A DNA stretch of 64,000 bases from Falciphora oryzae (Eukaryota > Ascomycota > Sordariomycetes > Magnaporthales > Magnaporthaceae): contig JNVV01000003.1 in the NCBI GenBank assembly GCA_000733355.1, forward strand, positions 1-64,000, in the 5' to 3' direction. Numbering within the stretch: position 1 is the stretch's first letter; each line of letters begins with the position of its first letter. Shown in pieces: positions 9,897 to 19,343 of the stretch. A program made the position numbers and the translations under genes. The notes beneath the pieces were generated by a model. The model saw only the letters and a program-made list of their open reading frames with translations. It made no database searches and was not told the DNA's origin.

Positions 9897-12800
9897 CTAT
9901 CGGACCTTGACCTTCAGGTAAGGCACCTCGACGTCCTCGCCGTCCGCGTCCTCCGTCACCACCTCAAAGATGACCTCCTGTTGGTGCTCTGGTATCGGCT
10001 TCTTGGTGATGAACTCAACCAGCTGGCTGAGCTTCATGGGATACCGCTCCTTGAGTTTGGCCGGAGGGAAGAAGGCCGCATATAGCAGGCTGACGCCCGA
10101 GCTCAGCATCGTGATCGTCAGGCCCCTCTTCTCGAAGTCGTCCATGAGCTCCTGTAGCGTCACGTCACCGAGCTCGAACCGGTCCCAGATCTTGTCCAGT
10201 GACACCGGGCCGTTGGGTCCCTTGTACTCCACTTTGGGGCTAGCGATCGGCTCGCTGAACCCGAAGAAGGGCAGCGCCAGGTTCACGAACCCATTCTTGT
10301 ACTGCTCGATGTCGTCCTTGCCGTCGACGATCTTGTACAGCTCCAGAACCACCAGGCCCGTCACCAGCGCCGTTGTGGTCGCAATGGCTGGAATGATCTT
10401 GCCCGCGATGAACTTGGTCTTGTGCCGGTCCGCCTGCTCGATCTTGTAGTTGGCCGCCCGCAGGTTGCTGGCAGCCGTGATGAAGTCGATGTGGTGGTTC
10501 GTGTCATCGTCCTTCTCGAACTCCACCGGCGTCAGCTTGAAGCCTGCCATGTCTTTGGGCGCTGGCAGCTCCTTCGTGATCTGCTGCAGCTCGTTGGTGT
10601 CATCGAAAGCAGAGGTTCCAGCGTTCGGGTCCTGTTTGCGGGACGTGTTAGCAAAATACTTCTCGACTGCGTGTTGTTCCCTCGATATTGTCCACAGCCC
10701 GGATCTATCGGGCTGTGGCTATACATTCTGTCCACAATAAAAAACTCACCGGCTCTTTTTCATCGGCCTGGATCTTGACATCCGGATCCGGCTCAAACTC
10801 CTCGACGATCATGTTTGAAAGGACATCGAGGAAGTCCTGCTTGGTCTTGTCCTTGACGTTGATGTTGTAATTGAAGGCGTGTAGGCTCGCAGCCGCAACG
10901 ACAAACCCAAAGTGCGAGGCATCGTTGTGATCAAAGGTGAGCGGGTCGGGAGCACGCTTGGGTCCGGACCAGAAGGGCGTTCCCGTAGAAGAGACGGAGT
11001 CCTTGGGGAAGTTGTGCAGAAGTTGCCGGATGGCGTTGTTGTAGTTCTTCTCGAACAGGTTCCGTGCCCATATCACGCAGTCCTCAAACGACCTAGCCCG
11101 GTCCTTGGTCAGGTAGTCACGGAGAGTCTCCAACGTCTGCTTCTCGTTTCCGCCTTGCTTGAGGGTCGACTCTAGGTAGTTGGGCTGCGACAGGTACAGG
11201 TTCACCGTCTCGGCCGGCCGGATGAAGCTAGAATCGAAAAGCTCCCGAGCCCACGCAATGGTGTGCTCGATTTTGTTGGGGAAACTCCTCAGGGTGCACA
11301 TAGGGAACGATTGCTCTGGCGGATCTTGAGAGGACGAGTAGGATTCGGTCAGCTTGGGGAGGACCACTTGCGTGTTGCCCTTGGTGCCCAAGGTACCGCT
11401 CTCCAGCAGTGGCTTGTGGAAGAACACGCAGCGGCGGTCGACATATGTCCTCGCCTCCACGTTGTCAAGCGCATTCGTGACACCGTCTAGGCCTCTCCAG
11501 AACTCCTCGTTGAAAATGTGTTCCGTGTCCGGGCTCACGCGGTCCTTCAAGCATACGATGTGACCTGACAGTTCGGGGTTCATCAGCTCCGCCGCCTTCG
11601 CTGCACAGTCGCTCTTCATCTGACCCACGTCCTTGGGACGGAACAGGAACTGGCGGTTGAGGTTGCTCTTCTCGATGGAGTCCATGTCGGTGATAACGAT
11701 CTTGCCCTCCGGACCGGTGCCAAGCCCAATCATTGCCCAGTTCTTCAGCATCTCGCAGCCGATGGCTCCAGCGCCGACGAGGAACTGCTTCATGTCGGCG
11801 ACCTTGTCCTGATATTGCTTGCCAAAAACGGCGATCTGACCATCGTAGCGGCAGTTGAGCGGTCGGCAGAGCTCCTCAGAGCGGGGGATGTTGGTCGGGA
11901 GAGACTCGAGCGAGTCAAAATACATCCATTGCTTGACAGGGTGGAACTTGCCCGAGACGGCCTTCAGGACCTCTTGGGCGGTGACACCACCGAAGAAGGC
12001 AGCCATGGGGTTCAGGTCGCCCGTGGCCTGGTAGCTCAGCTCGGTGAGAAGCTTCTCGTCAAACTCCACCTCGATCCCAGCGGCCTTGGCAAACTCCTTG
12101 GCCGAGTTCACAATGACGGTGGCGTCCTCGGCGTTGAATGGGCGCGGCAGGCGGCTGTGTGTCTGAGCAAACGCATGAAGCGCCTGGAAGCCGACGTGCA
12201 GCTGCTGCGGGCGGTCAAACTTGGCGTAGTCGGTGATGACAAACTCGGGGTCGGCCAGGGCATCTGTGAAGCCCTTGAAGTCCAGGAGCTTGGGCATTTT
12301 GACCTGCTGGTACAGCCCGCCTCTCTCGTACGTTCCGAGCCCCGAGACGTCTCCAATAGAGAACGTGTAAGGGCCCTTGACGGCTATCTTCCGGGGTTGG
12401 CACCCGTTGAGCTTCTCCATCCCTTGGACTTCGGTAAACGTGACGTAATCGCCGTCTTCGAGGCCGTGTCGCGCATCGTCGGGTGTAGTGACAACGCCCT
12501 CCTCGTCGATACCGTTCACCATGCCGTTCAGGGGGTTCTCACCCGTGGCATCAATGACGGTAAATTGCTTACCGAAATCACAGAAGAGAGACCCAAACAG
12601 GCCAAATGTGTCGGCGGCGACGAAATAGATACCCTTGGAGTGGCAGTAGTCGCCAACGGTCCTCTGGACGACTAGCGGGGAGTTGGTGAGCACCACGACC
12701 TGGTACTTGTCAAGCTGCGACAGGTCATCTGTGAGGCCTGGTGAGGCGTGGACTTTGACTGGGGTGTATGCATTGAGCTCGGCGACGCGGGGGGCTGTGA

Positions 12801-13207
12801 CCTGGTCGCGCGGCTTGCCGACGTCCTCGGGGCGCAGGAAAAACTGGGACGACAGGTCGGCGATGGCAACGGGGGCCGGGTCGTGGAGCGAGAGACTCTT
12901 GACGCCAGCCAGGGCGATGTTCTTTGCGATCTCGACTCCGAGGCCCTTGAGGCCAGCAATAAGCACGTTGGAGGCGCCCATGCGCTTCATGGCCTCGTGG
13001 CCCAGGACATAGAGCTGGCGGCTGTAGAGGGACTCGTCGATCTCGCCGGTGCCGACGACGTTGACGACCGAGTCGTCGACCTGCATCCTGGTCACCAGGT
13101 CGACCTCGGGAAGCCGTTGGTCCTATGCAGCAGAGAGCAGCTCGTCGTCAATTTATCGGGTTCCCAGAACGCGCATCGCGAAAAGAGAGGTCCTGACCTA
13201 CCGCCAT
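9897..13207 (-). CDS. uba1: Ubiquitin-activating enzyme E1
   Basis: Three exons on the minus strand, 13207-13202 (ATGGCG), 13122-10750 and 10631-9897, give 1037 residues, the usual E1 length. It adenylates ubiquitin with ATP and passes it to its own cysteine and then to E2 enzymes. The order is: inactive adenylation half (starting [20 protein letters not shown]), first catalytic half-domain, active adenylation half with the nucleotide loop [18 protein letters not shown] (about residue 447 on) and [18 protein letters not shown], catalytic Cys611 in [14 protein letters not shown], and a C-terminal ubiquitin-fold domain ending YLKVKVR. Introns are gtaggt..cataag-like at 13201-13123 (79 nt, ending ATAG) and gtgagt..aacag at 10749-10632 (118 nt). 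The first exon codes only Met-Ala. It is divergent from cysB. Identification is firm. Confidence 0.97.
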
Positions 13208-14217
13208 GGTTCGTTTTCGGGATGCTGCAAGGTCCCCTGCGGATAGCTTACGCTTCCCCAGCGTAGTAGATGTGCCCAACAACGTTATAGCTTCGGTGTC
13301 GGGATCGTCTCGCTGACGCCGCGTAGGTGATAGAGACGCCAGGCTTCACCACGATCCAGGTGGTGTTTAGACGCAAATGAGGTGGTATGGAGGCGCCCGT
13401 GGTGGACAGCCGAGCAAGGTCAGTATCGGCAGGGCAGGTTGGCAGGTGGGTTGTTTGTAGCGGCGGAGTGGGACGCATATGTTGTCATCCACCACCAAGT
13501 TCCAAGCTCTACCCCTCCCTGCCGAACCCGACACCCCTCCAACAAGGGCGGTCGATTCACGCGCGCTGAAGAGCGGATACGCACTGTGTACCAGGCACCT
13601 CCCTTGGTGGGGACTTAATATGGGTAATGCAGTATCTGGTACCTTCTGTCGGCTTCTCAAGATCAACAGTCTGCACGAACCTACTTCAAAGGGTCCCTAC
13701 CAGAAGTGAGTGAATCATCCGAATGTGTAATTCTTAATCAGGCAGCCGCGGCCAATGTTCAGAAATCAGGCCAAGCCTTCCGCAGACAGCCTGGTCTAGC
13801 CCTGCCAGGCAGCCTGGTAGATGACCAAAACTCACCATTTTGCCCGCCAGGCTCACTGCATGTACTAAATGACTGTCCTCCATACTTGAACGACTTCCTA
13901 ATGTAAGGGACTCCTTTTCCAGAGCTTTCTACCTCGATAATCCAGGCTTGCTCGGGCAAATCAGTCAGCACTTGTACTGAAGACTTGCCAAGTGGAGGCG
14001 ATGCCCCACTTGCGACATCAAACGCCGACACCCGGCCGGCGATTTGGTGATTGCCGTGTGCCGCGGGTGTTCCAACTGCAACATGCCTCCTTTGCGACAT
14101 CAAATATGCACCTCGGTACCTCCGTGACTTTTGTAATTCAAAGTGACTGGAGTTGAACTCCAACCTACCGAGAAGCGCATCGCTCCGTAAACCCCAATAT
14201 TAACAAACACGCTCACA
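13208..14217. other. Divergent intergenic region uba1/cysB
   Basis: This 1.0-kb stretch should carry both promoters. It has a palindrome at about 14148-14162 (TGGAGTTGAACTCCA, one mismatched centre). An open frame on the minus strand runs from 14163 to 13759 without an ATG until an internal one and is treated under findings. No other gene is seen. Confidence 0.45.
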
Positions 14218-15441
14218 ATGTTCCGCCATGGCGTGCGCAGATTCACCACGGCGAGCACGCTGAGGGCGGCTGTTGCGGCGGCGGCTGAGCCGACCCAGCA
14301 TACGTTGAATGTCTCGAGGGCGCAAGGGGTTGCAAAGGGTCTAACTGGAGGTGCGCAAGCCGGGACTCCCGTCTGCAGCTTATAGATCGGAGGAATTACA
14401 CCCCCTAGCAGAAACATGACCAAGCCTACTAACACCCGCCAAGCCATCGGCAACACGCCCCTGATCCGGCTCAACAAGCTGTCGGAGGAGACCGGGTGCG
14501 AGATCCTGGGCAAGGCCGAGTTCATGAACCCGGGCGGGTCCGTCAAGGACCGGGCCGCGCTGTACGTGGTCAAGGACGCCGAGGAGCGCGGCCTGCTGCG
14601 CCCGGGCGGCACCGTGGTCGAGGGCACGGCGGGCAACACGGGCATCGGCCTGGCACACGTGTGCCGGTCGCGCGGCTACAAGCTCGTCATCTACATGCCC
14701 AACACGCAGTCGCAGGGCAAGATCGACCTGCTGCGCCTGCTGGGCGCCGAGGTCTACCCCGTGCCCGCCGTCGCGTTCGAGAACCCCGAAAATTACAACC
14801 ACCAGGCCCGCCGCCACGCCGAGCGCCTCGACAACGCCGTCTGGACCAACCAGTTCGACAACACGGCCAACCGCCGCGCCCACATCGAGACCACCGGCCC
14901 CGAGATCTGGGCCCAGACCGGCGGCAAGGTCGACGCCTTCACCTGCGCCACCGGCACCGCGGGGACCCTGGCCGGCGTCACCCGCTTCCTCAAGGACGCC
15001 AGCAGCGGCGCCGTCAAGTCCTTCCTTGCCGACCCTCCCGGGTCCGTGCTGCACAGCTACATCACTAGCGGCGGCCGCCTGACGGAGCGGACGGGATCGA
15101 GCATCACCGAGGGCATCGGCCAGGGCCGCATCACCGACAACCTGCGCCCGGACCTGGAACTGCTCGACGGCGCCCTGCACATCAGCGATGAGAAGAGCAT
15201 CGAGATGGTGTACCGCTGCCTCGACGAGGAGGGGCTCTATCTGGGCGCCTCGTCCTCGCTCAACGTCGTCGCCGCCAAGGAGGTCGCCGAGCGCCTCGGC
15301 AAGGGCCACACCGTTGTCACCATGCTTTGCGACGGCGCCTATAGGTATGCCGACCGCCTCTTTTCTCGCAAGTGGCTCGAGGAGAAGAGGCTGCTGTCGG
15401 CAATTCCGAAGCACCTCGAGAAGTACATTGTCCTCCCTTAA
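14218..15441 (+). CDS. cysB: Cysteine synthase (O-acetylserine sulfhydrylase), CysB type, probably mitochondrial
   Basis: Two exons, 14218-14350 and 14444-15441, give 376 residues. The intron (gtgcgc..gccaag) carries a perfect TACTAAC branch site just before the acceptor, and splicing restores the family sequence [14 protein letters not shown]. The enzyme makes cysteine from O-acetylserine and sulfide using pyridoxal phosphate. The PLP lysine sits in [13 protein letters not shown], the substrate loop is [13 protein letters not shown], and [12 protein letters not shown] precedes the C-terminal PLP-contact region. The arginine/alanine-rich first 30 residues ([11 protein letters not shown]) look like a mitochondrial presequence. 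In the phosphate-binding loop the usual GTGG is GTAG ([13 protein letters not shown]), a mild substitution. A later ATG at 14416 lies inside the intron and is not the start. Confidence 0.94.
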
Positions 15442-15836
15442 AAAAAGGAAAGAAAAAACACTCCTTCTTGGATACCTTTTATAAACCTCGTGCGCAAACA
15501 ATGCTGTCGCTTTATCATCACCGACACAAATGGCATTTTACTGCAATATTTGGCCTCCGCAAATATCCGCAGTGTCTGCCATCTCGTTGTATACATGTAC
15601 ACAAGTACACCAGCATCTAGGTAGAGGGATGGAGAGTGTGAACAGCACAAGAGAAAGAGTAAGAGAAAAAAGAATAATTTAGACATGACTTGTTTTTACA
15701 ACAGACACCCGATTAGGGCTGTCTGGTATGGTCTAGCGGCCACTGCCGCCCAGGGCCTAATGGACCCTAGGAGCTCTCTTATCTTTGCGTTCACGTCTCC
15801 TCTCCACCCCCCTTTCAACCCATAAAAGCGCTCCAG
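15442..15836. other. Convergent spacer
   Basis: This 395-bp stretch lies between the 3' ends of cysB and the mitochondrial-protein gene. It is AT-rich with an AG-rich run near 15645-15675. No gene is seen. Confidence 0.5.
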
Positions 15837-17171
15837 CTATGTGCGCCCTATTCGCTTCTCTGAAGGGGGCAGAACGTGGTTTGTACCAAACAGGATGTCA
15901 TATGTGAGGCGGCCGGTGTTCTGTTTGTCGGGCGACTGCGACAAGGCATTATTGACCTCATCAGAAGTCAGATCCCGCCTGGACTTGAGCTCCGCCGCGA
16001 GTTCCGGCCCGACCACGCCCATAGCAAGGTCCAGGGCGGAGAGGGCAAGTGCCCCTTCGCGGATGATGCTGTTGGGGTGTTCGATGAACAATGAGCTCTT
16101 GTCGCTTGCGTCCTTTGCCGGGTGCATGCTCTTAAGACCCTTCCCTGCTGGCCAGCGCTTTACGAGGGTGCTGGCCAGCTGCGCGACACGTTTGCGCAGG
16201 GCCTCGGTCTCCTCTGCTGGCAGCTTATGCTTGACGACAAGGGCGGCGGCGAGGTGCAGCTGCGCAACGATCCACTTGGGGTCGTCACGCAGGGCGAGAC
16301 CGCTCGGCTGGTTGTGTAGCCGCGCGGCCGGCTGGTGTTCAGGCAGCTGCAGCATCTCAACCACCATATCAGCCCAGCGGAGGGCCCTACGGGTATTGCC
16401 TGCTTCTAGCCAAGCCTTGCGCGCCGCAGCGGTAGCCGAGGCCTCGGCAAACGCGGAGGCCTCGAAGCCAGCAAAGGCCTTCCACTGCACCCAGTACATG
16501 ATCTCGGCGACCAGCTCCGGGTCGTCCAGCTTGAAGCCTGTGTCGGCGACCTGGCGGGCGCACTCGATGACCGTGAAGATGCGGTCCTGAGCGCCAGCCT
16601 GACGGGTCAGCTTGGTGCGGTCGCCCTTGGCGGGGTTCCACCACTGCATCCTGGCCATGCTGTGCAGGCCCACGAGAAGGCGCGACAGGTTCGCCCAGTC
16701 CTCTGACGTCTTCATGAGCTTGATGGCGTCCATTGTCGTCTTGCGCACCTCGACCAGGTCCTTGTGCCGGTCTGTGTAGAAAAACTTGTGCACCTCGCCG
16801 TCAATGGTTACTGTTGGCGGGTCGTTCTTGAGCTTCTGCATGTCCCGCGCCCGGTAGATCCTCTTGCGCTCCTCGGGCGAGAGGTACATAGGCAGGATGC
16901 GCTGCTCTCGCAGCACGTTGAGCAGCGAGTCGAGCTCAGTCGAAGATGTGGGTGTAAAGGTGACGACATGCTGAGCTGTTGTTCATGTGAACCGGTTAGT
17001 CCGCTATTTTCAGGTAAGCCATGTAGACCCTAAGGGGCTGGGCCGGGTGGACATACACTTGCGAGTTACCGGCGTGTGCGAAAACCAGCTTTGTTGTGTA
17101 ACAGCGGATCGAGCTACAGGACTGCGGGGGGCTGCCGCCCTGAAGGCGGTACCGACTGATATCCTCGACAT
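15837..17171 (-). CDS. Predicted mitochondrial protein of unknown function
   Basis: Exons 17171-17057 and 16975-15837 on the minus strand give 417 residues. The donor GTATGT, branch GACTAAC and acceptor AACAG are all good. The first exon encodes a textbook mitochondrial presequence (MSRISVGTAFRAAAPRSPVARS, rich in R, S and A, no acidic residue). The body is predicted mostly helical, beginning ELDSLLNVLREQRILPMYLSPEERKRIYRARDMQ, with tryptophan-rich helices (WADMVVEMLQL, IMYWVQWKAFAGFEASAF) that suggest a helical-repeat fold. I do not recognise the family with confidence. It starts 323 bp from the divergent bL19m gene, which hints at a role in mitochondrial gene expression or respiratory assembly, but that is inference from position only. 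Confidence 0.8.
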
Positions 17172-17494
17172 TGTGGCAATATATGCCTCTGTGCGCGTGT
17201 GTGTGGCTCGGCAGAGGCAGACTGTGAGGAGACCCGGGGAGGCTGCCTCAAGTGGTGATAGCTTTTTGCAGCATCACGCGAAGAAGCGGGCGGAATAGTG
17301 GGGTTGAGTGGGTGATACAGCCAATCAATGACACAGCTGCGGGAGCTCTGCTGGGCCTGCACAACACACGTGAGCCAAGCCAATTGGAACTTTTCGACTT
17401 CATCTGCCAACGAGGCTCGCTCAGCGTCTTGACAGCCGGGCCCCCTGGATCGAGAAATTCCAGCACACACACAACGGGCGCGTGCACACCAGCC
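17172..17494. promoter_or_regulatory. Bidirectional promoter between two mitochondrial genes
   Basis: The 323-bp spacer lies between the divergent start codons of the predicted mitochondrial protein and bL19m. It contains CACGTG at 17367-17372 and a palindromic CCAATTGG at 17380-17387, which offers a CCAAT box to both strands. CCAAT boxes bound by the Hap complex are known regulators of fungal mitochondrial genes; use here is inferred. Confidence 0.5.
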
Positions 17495-18341
17495 ATGAAC
17501 TCGGCGTCATTAAGGCGGCCTCTGGGCTGCCTCAAGCACAGTCTGCGCCAGGCCCGCCAACAGAGGCTAGGCGCCTCTCGATTCATGGCCACCGAGGCCG
17601 CCTCGACAACAACCACATCCGGCTCCGGCTCCGGCTCCGGTTCCGCGTCCTCCGAGGCCACGCTTCCACCACACACATACTGTCAGTGCTTCTCGACTGC
17701 CAAACAGCTAGCTACCTTACCCGACGGCCTAGCCCCATCTGCCCCCGCGAGCTCCCGCTGACCCTCTCCTCCTCCGGGACCCCGCCGCAGTCGGCATCCG
17801 CAAGGGCCGGCAAACAAACAGCTTCCGGACCGGCTTCGCCGTCTACACCCCGCTAGACATGGCGCGCCCTTCGACGACGGACCCCATGATGGCCTTCGAC
17901 AAGCAGCAGATCGCGGCCATGGACCCGACGGGCGCGCGCTCGCGCCTCTTCGACCGCCACTCCCCGGACTCGGTCAAGGTCGGCGATGTGCTCATGGTGA
18001 CGACGCGCCGCGCCGCCGAGCCCTTCTCGGGCGTGTGCATCTCGATCCGCCGCTCCGGGATCGAGACGGCCGTGCTGCTGCGCACCGCCCTCACAAAGGT
18101 CGGCGTCGAGATGTGGTTCAAGGTCTACAGCCGCAACGTCGTCGCCATCGACATCGTCCAGCGCAGGCCCAAGCGCGCCCGCCGCGCCCGCCTGACCTAC
18201 ATGCGCCAGCCCAGGCACGACCGCGGCAGCGTCGAGCAGATCGTCGCCGCCTGGCGCAAGTCGAGGAACGTGCTGCGCACCCGCGCCGGCGCCCAGGCCG
18301 CCGCTGCCAAGAAGGCATCAGGCAAGGGCAAGAAGAAATAG
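17495..18341 (+). CDS. IMG1: Mitochondrial large-subunit ribosomal protein bL19m (Img1)
   Basis: The preferred model has exons 17495-17681 and 17791-18341, giving 245 residues. The intron starts GTCAGT and ends CCGCAG, with a CTGAC branch about 30 nt before the acceptor. The ribosomal L19 core is clear: DPTGARSRLFDRHSPDSVKVGDVLMV, then FSGVCISIRRSGIETAVLLR, VGVEMWFKVYSRNVVAIDIVQRR, and the basic RARRARLTYMRQP segment, followed by a Lys-rich tail. The N-terminus (MNSASLRRPLGCLKHSLRQARQQR) is a mitochondrial presequence, followed by a Thr/Ser/Gly-rich low-complexity run. bL19 sits at the subunit interface of the ribosome. The 3' exon frame is certain. The donor is slightly off consensus, so the exact junction is moderately sure. 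Confidence 0.9.
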
Positions 18342-18801
18342 GGTGGTGACAGATTGGCCGAGCCAAGTGGCAGTGGGGACGAGAGTGAATTCTCACCAGA
18401 CGACCCGCCATACAGCCGTACCTTTCTAGGTATCGGTCATTTAGATACCACTTTAGTGTATAACAATCGGTGGCATTGTACAACATCGACAAAAGGATCC
18501 TAGATAGCAGCGCACATGTTCCTTCAAATCAGAAATGGTCAGGACATGATGTTACACTATTCGCCATCACAATAGGTTAGCTTTGAGACTGGCGAGAAAA
18601 ATCCTCAGGAGACGAGAAACATAAAGGATGAAATAGCCACCTAAGCATCGAACATAAAACATGGCAGCATGCTTCAAGTATCTTGGAGAGAAAAAGAGAA
18701 GAATGCCGCGAAAGGATATTTCGACTAGAATGAATACTAGTTGTTGGATTGCACTGGCCGGTGCAGGCAACCGGCAAAGATCAGAGAGGGTCGGATCCTC
18801 T

Positions 18802-18828
18802 GATCCCGTGATCTTTGATCACGGGATC
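18802..18828. repeat. Perfect hairpin, 12-bp stem, 3-nt loop
   Basis: GATCCCGTGATC, then TTT, then its exact reverse complement GATCACGGGATC. It overlaps the start of the GGATCCAA tandem array. Confidence 0.95.
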
Positions 18829-18847
18829 CAAGGATCCAAGGATCCAA
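18824..18847. repeat. Tandem repeat, 3 copies of GGATCCAA
   Basis: Three contiguous 8-bp copies begin inside the right arm of the adjacent hairpin. Confidence 0.95.
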
Positions 18848-18970
18848 AAGGACCCGCAGGACTGGGAGCAGGGGAACGGCCCTTTGGCGATCTGTATCGT
18901 GTATATATAGCCTTCCTCCTGCTCCCTCTCTGGCAGATAGATTCCTTTCCTGCTTCGTGCACAATAATAG

Positions 18971-18997
18971 AAAGATCCTCTGATATAAAGGATCTTT
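18971..18997. repeat. Hairpin, 8-bp stem, 11-nt loop
   Basis: AAAGATCC and GGATCTTT are exact reverse complements separated by 11 nt. It lies about 140 bp from the 12-bp hairpin and shares the GATCC word. Confidence 0.9.
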
Positions 18998-19343
18998 GTT
19001 CACCGTGTTTGGAGATCTCCGTGCCTACAGGGTGTACCTACTCCTACCAACACTAGTGTCGTTTTTAACCGAAAATGATTCTGGGTAGCTTTTAACCCCC
19101 GATGTCAGGGCGACCCGTTGCCTGTCCCGCTCGCCCCTGAACTCCATGCTGCGCTCAAATCCCATGGCTTTCTGCCTAGTGTATACACATGATGCTGTTT
19201 TATAGGAACAAAGTCCGCCAACCCCGGGTAATAAAATAAATATGCTGACAAACAAAGGCTGGTGGAAAAGAAGATGTTTTATATCGTAACGCCGTACCAC
19301 AGCACAGCCAGTCCAGCCGCTGTCACTGCCACACGACCCTCCC

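Larger units (their letters stand above)
18342..19343. other. Convergent intergenic region with GATC-rich hairpins
   Basis: This 1.0-kb stretch lies between the 3' ends of bL19m and trk1. Besides AT-rich 3' flanks it carries two inverted repeats and a short tandem array, all built on GGATCC/GATC words, annotated separately. No coding sequence is supported. Confidence 0.6.

Noticed and set aside
13095..13122. Start of uba1 at a GTG or the ATG of codon 15
   Set aside because: The spliced ATGGCG exon gives a complete N-terminus and proper splice signals; non-ATG starts are not expected.
14416..14443. Start of cysB at the ATG at 14416
   Set aside because: This ATG is inside the intron, next to a perfect TACTAAC branch site; the spliced form restores conserved sequence and a presequence.
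17707..17732. Alternative acceptors for the bL19m intron (AACAG, CCTAG)
   Set aside because: The first leaves an in-frame TAG at 17730-17732; the second needs a phase-0 donor that I cannot find. The CCGCAG acceptor at 17790 has a branch site and fits the frame.
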